Shown piece after piece: positions 33,540-41,758 of a DNA stretch of 64,000 nucleotides. Numbering within the stretch: position 1 is the first letter of the stretch; the number at the start of each line of letters is the position of its first letter. The translations under genes and the position numbers were made by a program. Below the pieces are notes generated by a model, which worked only from the letters and a program-made list of their open reading frames with translations, was not told the DNA's origin and did no database searches. Source of the stretch: Neoactinobaculum massilliense (GTDB lineage: Bacteria > Actinomycetota > Actinomycetes > Actinomycetales > Actinomycetaceae); assembly GCF_900604955.1 (NCBI RefSeq), contig NZ_UWPE01000002.1:62001-126000 (forward strand). The letters run 5' to 3'.

Positions 33540-33785
33540 GTTCGCGGGTGATTAGTGCCTGCCCGAGCCAGTTCGCAGGTCAGTAGGGCCGCCCTAGCCA
33601 GTTTGCAGGCCATTAGCGTACCGGCCGCACCGGTTCAATGGCCTTCAATGCACCACCCCACCGGGTTCAATGGCCATTAATACTGTTTGAAGGCCATCAA
33701 GGCAGATCAAAATCAGTTCGCAGGCCGTTAGTGCACTTGGAAGGTGTCTAAACCACCTGCAAACAACACCAACGGCCATCTAACC
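33540..33785 (+). repeat. Third dispersed-repeat cluster, one full copy plus isolated half-blocks
   Basis: A full copy lies at 33715-33785 (front GTTCGCAGGCCGTTAG, AGGTG-N7-CACCT arms, CAAACAACA, then an end block with GGCCATCTAACC). Three lone front blocks precede it at 33540, 33570 and 33600, 30 bases apart (GTTCGCGGGTGATTAG, GTTCGCAGGTCAGTAG, GTTTGCAGGCCATTAG), and three lone end-like blocks at 33632, 33664 and 33684 (for example GTTCAATGGCCATTAAT). This shows that front and end blocks multiply as separate modules. Confidence 0.8.
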
Positions 33786-33921
33786 GGGAAGCACCCCGCA
33801 CCCACAGCGGCGTCGTGCCTTTACAAATGTGCAATCTAGGATCATAGTCCGCACCATTTCCCACACAGAACATAGAATGGGACCTGTCGTGTAACCAAGA
33901 CAACTAAATTAGGAGGATCCA

Positions 33922-35067
33922 ATGTCGGATCTCAAGGTTTTCGGTAGTCCATCACGTTACGTTCAAGGAAAGAACGCTCTCGCATCCCTGGGTGAGTATC
34001 TTGCTCACCTGGGGAAGAATCCGATTCTGCTTGCCGACGACACCGTTTGGGGAATCGTCGGGAAAACAGTCACGGACAGCCTCGAAAAGGCCGGCCTGCC
34101 GGTCAAACGAGTCCGCTTCATCAAGTTTGCCACCCCGGAATCGGTGGACGAACTGAGCGAAGAAATCAAGAAGGGCGGTCACGATGTAGTGGCCGGCATC
34201 GGCGGCGGCTCAACAATCGACGTTGCGAAGGCCGCCGGCGTTGCAACCGACATCTACTTCGCAAGCGTTCCAACGGCCGCATCTTCCGATGCGCCCACAT
34301 CCGCTCTCTCCCTTATTTACAACGACCACGGCGAATTCCTCGAGTACCGTTTCCTGCCACGCAATCCTGACCTGGTGCTGATTGACACGCAGGTGGTAGC
34401 TAACGCCCCGATCCGCTTCCTCCGCGGAGGCATTGGCGACGCGCTCGCCACCTGGATTGAGGCTCGTGCGGTGGGTCGCGGCACCGGCGTCACGATGATG
34501 GGCGGCCGTCCCACCCGTAGCGCGCAGGCACTCGCCAAACTGTGCTGGGACACGATTCACGAGAACGCGTTCCTTGCCCTGGACGCCGTCAAGGCGCACA
34601 CGGTCACCCCGGCGCTCGACGCCGAGGTTGAGGCGAACACGCTGCTCTCCGGTCTAGGCTTCGAGTCCAGTGGCCTGGCCGCCGCCCACGCCATTCATGA
34701 TGGTTTGACCCAGGCACCGCAGACCCACGGCCTCATTCACGGCGAGAAGGTGACCATTGGTACCCTCACACAGCTGATCATGGAGGCTGCTCCTGAGAAG
34801 GAGATTGAGGACTTCATCGTGTTCACCACGAAGGTGGGCCTACCGAACACGCTGACCGAGATTGGCCTCACGCGCGACAACGAGAAAGAACTGCGTGGCA
34901 TCTGCACGGCTGCCACGGCCGAAAACGAGACCATCCACGCCATGCCGTTCCCGGTAGACGCGCAGTTGGTCTACGAGTCTCTCGTTGCTATCGAGGACGT
35001 GTCTCGCCGCGTCCGCGCCGAGCACGGTCTCCCCGAACCCGTCTTCTACAAGGCTCCGGAGGCCTAG
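33922..35067 (+). CDS. gldA: Iron-containing alcohol dehydrogenase family, glycerol dehydrogenase
   Basis: A 381-residue group III metal-dependent dehydrogenase. The NAD-binding GIGGGSTIDVAKA loop is followed by VPTAASSDAPTSALSL; the metal ligands are the Asp of GGIGDALATWIEA, the His of AAHAIHDGL and the His of THGLIHGEKV. Family members of this length oxidise glycerol to dihydroxyacetone with NAD+ (and can reduce related ketols). TTAGGAGGATCC precedes the ATG closely, an excellent ribosome site. It stands alone with a strong terminator. It may join the butanediol/acetoin enzymes at 3.4-9.5 kb in redox disposal; dihydroxyacetone handling genes are not in the window. Confidence 0.88.
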   Translation: MSDLKVFGSPSRYVQGKNALASLGEYLAHLGKNPILLADDTVWGIVGKTVTDSLEKAGLPVKRVRFIKFATPESVDELSEEIKKGGHDVVAGIGGGSTIDVAKAAGVATDIYFASVPTAASSDAPTSALSLIYNDHGEFLEYRFLPRNPDLVLIDTQVVANAPIRFLRGGIGDALATWIEARAVGRGTGVTMMGGRPTRSAQALAKLCWDTIHENAFLALDAVKAHTVTPALDAEVEANTLLSGLGFESSGLAAAHAIHDGLTQAPQTHGLIHGEKVTIGTLTQLIMEAAPEKEIEDFIVFTTKVGLPNTLTEIGLTRDNEKELRGICTAATAENETIHAMPFPVDAQLVYESLVAIEDVSRRVRAEHGLPEPVFYKAPEA

Positions 35068-35122
35068 GGATCTCGTCCCGGCGGCTGGAAGCTCACACCG
35101 GCCGCCTCGAGTTCCGAAGCAC

Positions 35123-35151
35123 GAAAAAGCCCCGCTTAGCGGGGCTTTTTC
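35123..35151. terminator. Bidirectional rho-independent terminator after gldA
   Basis: A 13-base-pair stem of GAAAAAGCCCCGC with GCGGGGCTTTTTC and a TTA loop gives T-runs on both strands. It serves gldA (plus) and the small membrane protein gene (minus). Confidence 0.95.
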
Positions 35152-35169
35152 GATTAACGATGCTGCGTC

Positions 35170-35520
35170 CTAGGCCTGCGTATCCGCAGCCTGCGGATCC
35201 TCGGAGGCCGGAACAGTTGCGCTACCCGCCAGGTCCACGGCGGTAGCACCGGCAACCGCCGTGCCCGCATCCGCTACGCCAGCGGCAGCCGGCTCACTAG
35301 AGAGGATCGGAGCCGGGGCATCGGCGTCGAACTCATCGTCCTGGAGGCCGGATTCGTGAGTAATGCGGAGCAGATCAATCTCCGCTGTACGAGCATTGAG
35401 GTACCGGGTAAGGGCAGTACCAATAAAAATGATGACAACGGCGGCCACAAGGAAGAACAGCGGCTGGCCGATCGCGGACAGAACGCCAAGGACAATCTGC
35501 CAAGCTGAAGTGGTCTGCAT
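35170..35520 (-). CDS. Small single-pass membrane protein, unknown function
   Basis: A 116-residue protein with one hydrophobic segment at about residues 8-38 (VLGVLSAIGQPLFFLVAAVV and onward), a basic turn (TRYLNAR), then an acidic, Ala/Pro/Ser-rich tail of about 70 residues that looks disordered. GAGGAG precedes the ATG, and codon use is G/C-biased, so it is probably real. I do not recognise the family. It is transcribed divergently from nrdF with about 390 bases between, and ends at the shared terminator with gldA. Confidence 0.65.
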   Translation of the reverse strand: MQTTSAWQIVLGVLSAIGQPLFFLVAAVVIIFIGTALTRYLNARTAEIDLLRITHESGLQDDEFDADAPAPILSSEPAAAGVADAGTAVAGATAVDLAGSATVPASEDPQAADTQA

Positions 35521-35716
35521 TAAAACTCCTCAATAGGATCTCGGGCCCATTGGTCCATAACACAGTAAGCCTACGGCAACAGTCTGAATAAACCCTGCGA
35601 TTTCAGTGCGTGAACAGGACGTCCGCGCTAGCAGCGCCCAGCGCGCACCTTTCCCCGCACCCACGCAGCACCGACCTGCGCCTCCCCACACTCACGCTAC
35701 CCGTACAGCGTCGACC

Positions 35717-35827
35717 GGGTCCTACTCGTCCGCTGTGAGTCCACTCCTCACCGGGCCCACTCCTCACCGGGCCCAACCATCCGCCCGGGTCCCACTAGTC
35801 CACCGTAAAGCCACTCCTCACCCACTC
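35717..35827. repeat. 70-base-offset duplication upstream of nrdF
   Basis: The stretch around 35717-35757 (GGGTCCTACTCGTCCGC..CCACTCCTCACC) recurs at 35787-35827 (GGGTCCCACTAGTCCACC..CCACTCCTCACC) with scattered changes. A shorter repeat of CCCACTCCTCACCGGGCC lies between. It fills the 5' region of nrdF. No NrdR-like box was seen here. Confidence 0.6.
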
Positions 35828-35867
35828 AAGCAGCTGTGAAACAATGGTGAGCGGTGCGGCGTCGTAG

Positions 35868-36887
<1,020 letters not shown>

Positions 36888-37141
36888 AAGCTGACCTGCC
36901 CGGGCGTGGGTGGCGGGACTGCTGGAACTGTGCGATGGCCGCGTACTCGAGCCGACCTGCGTGAGCGTGGGTACCCGGGTTGCGGGCGTGGGTGCCGGGG
37001 TTGCGGGCGCCGGCACGTTTCGGCCTGGGCCGTGTCGGGTAGCCGCAGTCCCGCGTTCGGTTCCTGACGACGACGCCGAAGCGCGGCTGGTAAATAGCAC
37101 GGTCAGGTTTCCGAGTATGAAGTAGAGGGACGGACCCATAC
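36888..37141. other. GC-rich gap with a 21-base tandem repeat after nrdF
   Basis: Directly after nrdF. Two 21-base units (GCGTGGGTACCCGGGTTGCGG and a copy with three changes) lie at 36965-36985 and 36986-37006, followed by a shorter GCGCCGG tail, within an otherwise uncoded GC-rich stretch. The composition drops at about 37130 where the IS-like relic begins. Confidence 0.5.
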
Positions 37142-37299
37142 TGAACTGTTCCTTGTTTGTTGGACTGAGTAATTTGGTTCTGATGAGCGGGGAGCAGTTT
37201 CGTGAGGAATGGTTCGTTGAGTATGGCCCAGCGTGAGGTGCTGCTGGGATTCTTTGAGCAGGGGCTGGAGGTGTCGCCCTATTGGCGCGAACGATGGTG
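37142..37299 (+). pseudogene. Relic of the left end of an IS3-like element (truncated, frameshifted orfA)
   Basis: The block starts with TGAACTGTTCCTTGTTTG (37142-37159), which looks like a terminal repeat of IS3-family elements, and is followed by ATG 37183 opening MSGEQFREEW, which stops at 37236. One frame away, AQREVLLGFFEQGL (a helix-turn-helix OrfA-like opening) runs to a stop at 37299. Combined, the two frames look like the first 40 residues of an IS3 OrfA with a frameshift and truncation. It overlaps the 3' end of the lacI gene on the other strand. No orfB or right end is present. Identification is from pattern memory and is tentative. Confidence 0.45.
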
Positions 37300-38322
37300 A
37301 GCACAGCCTGCGGCTGGCCGAGCCGCACTCCCTCTCTTTTCAAGAGAGACTGGGAGCACCACTCGTCTTGGTGAGCTGTTAGGGTTTTCAATCTCCTGGA
37401 CAATCATCTCTGCGGCCCGTCGCGCCTTCAAGGGAAGATCCTGATGCACCGTAGTCAAACTTGGCGTCACTTCAGTTGCGATCGGGAGATCATCAAACCC
37501 GATTACTGAGGCGTCCGCCGGGATACGGACGCCCGATTCTTGAAGCCCCTTCATAACTCCAGCAGCTAAGCTGTCGGCGGTGCAGAACAAGGCGGTTGGC
37601 GCTTCACCGGCCGGAAACGAGTGATACCAATCACAGACTGCGCGCCCCTGCCCGAAGATTGATTCAACCTCATAGAGGAATCGCCGGTCGTAAGCATCAC
37701 GATCGCTACCAATTCCGTCAAGAAATCCGGCGAATCGCGTAGCAACAACACCCTCACTTCCGAATTTGGGTGCTACAAAGGCCACCCGCTCGTGCCCAAG
37801 CGACTTCAAATACGAGCCAGCTAAATAACCTCCCCGTCTATCGTCACTCACTACCGTCGGTAGCGGCACCGAACTGCCGTAATTGTCGATAAATATTATT
37901 GGCGTTTCATACGTACCCCGAAAGTTTGCAACTTCATCCGCAAAAGTGCCGTAAAGAACAGTTCCAGCCACATTCCAGGACTTCATCTGAAGAGCAGCCG
38001 CAAAAATGTCATCTGCAGCATACAGAATAAGAAGATAGCCCAAGTCATCTAATGCAACCTGAAGATCACCAACAAGAATTGCATCATGTGTGTTAACTAA
38101 TGGCGATTCTCGATACTTTGGATATACAAACGACACAAGATTGGTACCTCTGACGGACAAGGCTCGCGCCGGGGCACTTCGAACATATCCAAGTTCCTTC
38201 ACGGCTGCCAACACCCGCTGCCTCGTCCGTTCTGACACGCGGGCGTTCTTTCCGTTCAGTACATTTGACACAGTCATCTTGGAAACACCAACTCTGTTCG
38301 CAACGTCCTGGAGAGTCACCAT
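37279..38322 (-). CDS. LacI-family transcriptional regulator
   Basis: A 347-residue LacI-type repressor. The N-terminal helix-turn-helix reads TLQDVANRVGVSKMTVSNVLNG with the hinge helix SAPARALSVRGTN; the periplasmic-binding-protein-like core includes DNYGSSVPLPTVVSDDRRGGYLAGSYL and GFDDLPIATEVTPSLTTVHQ, the effector site region. It is transcribed divergently from a binding-protein gene; the spacer carries a perfect 14-base palindrome typical of LacI operators beside a consensus promoter. It therefore probably represses the SBP-permease-GH31 operon until an oligosaccharide signal binds. Codon use is lower in GC than in the rest of the window. The last 15 residues (CAHHRSRQ) look like read-through into the island edge. 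Confidence 0.9.
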   Translation of the reverse strand: MVTLQDVANRVGVSKMTVSNVLNGKNARVSERTRQRVLAAVKELGYVRSAPARALSVRGTNLVSFVYPKYRESPLVNTHDAILVGDLQVALDDLGYLLILYAADDIFAAALQMKSWNVAGTVLYGTFADEVANFRGTYETPIIFIDNYGSSVPLPTVVSDDRRGGYLAGSYLKSLGHERVAFVAPKFGSEGVVATRFAGFLDGIGSDRDAYDRRFLYEVESIFGQGRAVCDWYHSFPAGEAPTALFCTADSLAAGVMKGLQESGVRIPADASVIGFDDLPIATEVTPSLTTVHQDLPLKARRAAEMIVQEIENPNSSPRRVVLPVSLEKRGSAARPAAGCAHHRSRQ

Positions 38323-38347
38323 TGCTCACCCCGCGATCCGACCGTGA

Positions 38348-38396
38348 TTGACTTCGCGAGTCTACACAAGTATTCTGACACCATCGGTATACCGAT
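38348..38396 (+). promoter_or_regulatory. Promoter and LacI-type operator for the sugar operon
   Basis: TTGACT (38348-38353) and TATTCT (38371-38376) with a 17-base spacer make a near-consensus promoter. Immediately downstream, 38383-38396, lies the perfect palindrome ATCGGTATACCGAT, overlapping the expected transcription start. The ATG of the binding protein follows 70 bases later. This is the classic arrangement for LacI repression. Confidence 0.8.
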
Positions 38397-38465
38397 AAAC
38401 CTCTGTTTAACTAAAGCGAGCTTGTAATGCGCTTTTAAGACAGTTCTGATGACAAGGAAGTCAAC

Positions 38466-39857
38466 ATGAACAAGTTGCAGAAGCGGGCCGGCAAGTGGCT
38501 CGGAATCCTGGGGGCATTTTCGCTAGCCCTAGCAGGTTGCTCCTCTTCAAGCGGGAGCGTTGGCGACGCAAAAACCGACACCAACGCGGACAAAGGTCTC
38601 CCTATCGCGGGACAAGCAGTGCAGTACGACCCAAATACTCTCGTCAACGACGGTAAACCAATTCAGTTACAGTGGTGGGCCTGGCAGGATGTAGAGCAAT
38701 ATCAGCAAATCGCAGACGATTACCAGAAGATTCACCCGAACGTCGATATCCAAGTAGTTAACCAACCATGGGATGACTATTGGACGAAATTACCCCTAGA
38801 GCTAAAGGGAAGTAACGGGTCAACCCTGTTCAACATCCACAATTCTCAGCACAACAACATCAAGTCATTTCTGGAACCCTATGACATCCCCGTTGACAAA
38901 CTTAAGGCTGACTACGAAGGAGTCGCAACCCACATAGATGAGAACGGAACCGTACCCTACATAGACCTTGGCTTTATGTCGGGAGCGATCTATTACAACA
39001 CAGACATGTGGAACGCAGCCGGTCTCACCGAGAAGGACATTCCTACAACGTGGAGCGAACTTCGTACTGTTGCGAAGAAGCTTACGGAGCGTGATAGCTC
39101 CGGAAATCTCACTCGCGCCGGATTCTCATTTAATGACGAAGGCAGCGCCTTCCAGATGGGACTCGCATACCAACGCGGTCAAAACCTGTTCAAATCAGAC
39201 CTGAAGACACCAGACGTTGACAATTCTGCCAATCGAGATGTCATCACCACCATGCTCGCCATTTATGAGGATGGCTCCGGGGATAAGGACTTTGGCGCAT
39301 CGGGCACTGACTCCTTCGGTCAAGGCCAGGCGGCCATGACCTACGCCTGGGGCTGGTTCTCAGGCACACTGCGGAACGATTACCCCGACATTAATTGGTC
39401 AGCATTCCCAACCCCGGTCCCGGACGACACCGATACCCCATACGCGTACGATCGTTATAACGGAGAGTCCACTTTCGGCATTAACGCAAATGCGTCGGAC
39501 GAGCAGAAAGCCGTCGCACAAGACTTCCTTCGTTACTTCTTAACCAACAAGGAAGCCCTGCTGCAGCTCTCCAAGGATTATTCAGTCTTCCCCTCATACA
39601 AGCCCATCGCCGATGACCCATCCCTACAGGAAGATCCGGCAATTGCCGCATTCAGAGGCCTTGATCGTTACATCTGGCCAGGAAACATCCCAGCCACGTT
39701 TGAGACCAATTACGGTCAGATGTGGCAGGACATCCTCTACAACGGTGTTACACCAGCCGACGGCCTCACATCCGCCCAGAAGAACATCGAAACAGATCTG
39801 AAAAGCACAGAATTCACCTCTGTTGAGAATCGCTATGAGCACTACCAACAGAAGTAG
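38466..39857 (+). CDS. ABC sugar-binding lipoprotein of the second importer
   Basis: A 463-residue CUT1 binding lipoprotein. The LAGC lipobox puts the lipidated Cys at residue 25, followed by a Ser-rich spacer. The mature part contains QWWAWQDVEQYQQIADDY, PIDLGFMSGAIYYNTDMWNAAG-like ligand-binding lobes and the closing YIWPGNIPATFETNYGQMWQD, which is common to oligosaccharide binders. AAGGAAG precedes the ATG. It is the first gene of the LacI-controlled operon and precedes two permeases; a hairpin separates them. Low-GC codon use marks it as part of the island. Substrate unknown; the linked GH31 suggests an alpha-linked oligosaccharide or glycan fragment. Confidence 0.9.
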   Translation: MNKLQKRAGKWLGILGAFSLALAGCSSSSGSVGDAKTDTNADKGLPIAGQAVQYDPNTLVNDGKPIQLQWWAWQDVEQYQQIADDYQKIHPNVDIQVVNQPWDDYWTKLPLELKGSNGSTLFNIHNSQHNNIKSFLEPYDIPVDKLKADYEGVATHIDENGTVPYIDLGFMSGAIYYNTDMWNAAGLTEKDIPTTWSELRTVAKKLTERDSSGNLTRAGFSFNDEGSAFQMGLAYQRGQNLFKSDLKTPDVDNSANRDVITTMLAIYEDGSGDKDFGASGTDSFGQGQAAMTYAWGWFSGTLRNDYPDINWSAFPTPVPDDTDTPYAYDRYNGESTFGINANASDEQKAVAQDFLRYFLTNKEALLQLSKDYSVFPSYKPIADDPSLQEDPAIAAFRGLDRYIWPGNIPATFETNYGQMWQDILYNGVTPADGLTSAQKNIETDLKSTEFTSVENRYEHYQQK

Positions 39858-39886
39858 TTAAGTCCAGATTTAAGAGAAAGTGAGTA

Positions 39887-39912
39887 CGGTGGCCCGCCTC
39901 GTCGGGCCACCG
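39887..39912 (+). terminator. Intercistronic hairpin in the second importer operon
   Basis: Ten-base-pair stem (CGGTGGCCCG / CGGGCCACCG) with a six-base loop lies between the binding-protein stop and the first permease start (39923). No T-run. Position matches the hairpin at 24793-24817 in the first importer operon. Confidence 0.65.
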
Positions 39913-39922
39913 AAGCTACATA

Positions 39923-40927
39923 ATGCTGACGAAGAAAACCAAGGATGTAGAGGTTGCACCCAATCCTCGGCCCAAAGTGCCACCAAGCGAACGTCGCTTC
40001 AGAAATATCGTCGTCGGGCTAATCATGACCGGTATTCTGCTATTCACTTTCATTCCGATCGTTATCGCCATAGCTGGTTCGTTCCACAATTGGAATCCTC
40101 TTAACGGCACGTGGCAGGCTTCCGGACTCGAGAACTATACAAGGCTGTTTCACGATCCCGTCGTAAAGACGTCTATCTGGAATACATTAATCTTCTGCGT
40201 TGTCGCTATTGTTGGTCGAGTCGTCCTCGGTCTCGGACTTGCATATGCGCTCTACTCGAAAATGGTTCGTTTTCGCGGATTCTTCCGTGCAGTCTTCTAC
40301 ATGCCAACCATTACGCCGATCGTGGCCGTCGCCTACGTCTGGCAACTCATGTACCATCCCCAATTCGGAGCAATCGACAACATATTTAACCTAGACATTA
40401 ATTGGCTCCGAGACCCGAAATATGCACTTGCCTCCATCATTTTCATGACCATTTGGAAGGATTTTGGCTACGCCGTAATACTTTTCTTGGCCGGCTTGTA
40501 CTCAATTCCCGAAGATGTTCTGGAGGCCGCCCACGTCGATGGCGCCAACGCATGGAGAACTTTCCGGCATGTCACTCTTCCCCTCCTGCGGCCAACAACC
40601 ATTTTCGTGGTGATCACGTCACTAATCGCATATCTACAGGCGTACGTACAGATCATGGTCCTGACAGAAGGTGGACCAGGGACGTCAACTTATACCCTCT
40701 CGTACCTCATATACGAGGAAGCATTCGAAAACTACAACTTTGGATATGCATCCGCAATCGCATTGGTGCTCCTCGTGATCACAGCACTACTTACGGCGCT
40801 CTCCTGGAAGATACAAGACGACAGCGGCATGCCGCGCAAGGCTAGGCGTAGGAATCGGACACAGGCCACCGCCGCGAAAGCCGGCGTCGCACCAAAGACA
40901 TCAAAGCAAAGCATGGTTGTCCAATGA
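39923..40927 (+). CDS. Carbohydrate ABC transporter permease (MalF-type), second importer
   Basis: A 334-residue CUT1 permease. After a polar N-terminal 35 residues comes a first membrane helix (IVVGLIMTGILLFTFIPIV), five more, and an EAA loop EAAHVDGANAWRTFRHV. The C-terminus is a basic Ala/Lys/Thr tail. There is no clear Shine-Dalgarno before ATG 39923; translation may depend on the hairpin-flanked upstream region. It overlaps the next permease gene by four bases (ATGA). It belongs to the low-GC island operon. Confidence 0.88.
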   Translation: MLTKKTKDVEVAPNPRPKVPPSERRFRNIVVGLIMTGILLFTFIPIVIAIAGSFHNWNPLNGTWQASGLENYTRLFHDPVVKTSIWNTLIFCVVAIVGRVVLGLGLAYALYSKMVRFRGFFRAVFYMPTITPIVAVAYVWQLMYHPQFGAIDNIFNLDINWLRDPKYALASIIFMTIWKDFGYAVILFLAGLYSIPEDVLEAAHVDGANAWRTFRHVTLPLLRPTTIFVVITSLIAYLQAYVQIMVLTEGGPGTSTYTLSYLIYEEAFENYNFGYASAIALVLLVITALLTALSWKIQDDSGMPRKARRRNRTQATAAKAGVAPKTSKQSMVVQ

Positions 40928-41754
40928 AACCCACAACATATCGAATCAATCGATTCATTCTACATATCGGTCTCATCGCGCTGGGAATCATCACCGTATT
41001 CCCGTTCATTTGGATGCTTCTTTCATCCTTCAAGCCCAATTCTGAGATCGTCTCCGCTAATCCATCACTGCTTCCACATGTATGGACTCTCGAGAATTAC
41101 CTGTCCATCAGCGATAAGTTCAATTTCTTCAGGCTATTTGGCAACTCTCTCTTCCTAGCTCTAATAATCACCGCGCTCGTCATTTATACAAGCCTCCTAG
41201 GTGGTTACGTATTCGCCAAGTACAGTTTTCGCGGTCGTGGAACACTCTTTGCAGTAGTCCTATCCACAATGATGATCACGTGGGCCGTTGTGATCATTCC
41301 TCGCTACACCATGTTCGAGTCAGCTGGCCTGCGCGGGTCCTACTTGTCGATTATCCTTCCAGCGGCCTTCTCTGGTTTCGGAATCTTCATGATGAGGCAA
41401 TCTATAAGCACCATTCCAAACGAACTCCTCGAAGCAGCACGAATCGACGGTGCATCAGAGTCCCTAATCTTTCATCGGATAATCGTTCCCCTGAGCGCTA
41501 ACAGCATTTCCGCGTTAGCGATCTTTCAGTTCCTATGGGTCTGGGAGGATTATCTCTGGCCCTACCTCATGATTACAGACCAAGACAAGCAGGTTCTCTC
41601 CGTCGGCCTTACGACCTTTAGCGGTCAATACAGCACCGATTACGGAGGCCTGTTCGCTGCAACATCCATTTCAATCATTCCGGTGCTTCTCGTTTATGTC
41701 ATTTTCCAGAGCCGGTTCGTCGCGGGCGCTTCTAGCGCCGCAGTGAAGGGATAA
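40924..41754 (+). CDS. Carbohydrate ABC transporter permease (MalG-type), second importer
   Basis: A 276-residue CUT1 permease with six predicted helices, a periplasmic MLLSSFKPNSEIVSANP loop after the first helix and the EAA loop EAARIDGASESLIFHRI. It overlaps the previous gene by four bases and is followed five bases later by the GH31 gene, so the operon is tightly coupled. As in the first importer, no ATPase gene is present; both could share one elsewhere in the genome. Confidence 0.9.
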   Translation: MKPTTYRINRFILHIGLIALGIITVFPFIWMLLSSFKPNSEIVSANPSLLPHVWTLENYLSISDKFNFFRLFGNSLFLALIITALVIYTSLLGGYVFAKYSFRGRGTLFAVVLSTMMITWAVVIIPRYTMFESAGLRGSYLSIILPAAFSGFGIFMMRQSISTIPNELLEAARIDGASESLIFHRIIVPLSANSISALAIFQFLWVWEDYLWPYLMITDQDKQVLSVGLTTFSGQYSTDYGGLFAATSISIIPVLLVYVIFQSRFVAGASSAAVKG

Positions 41755-41758
41755 GTTC

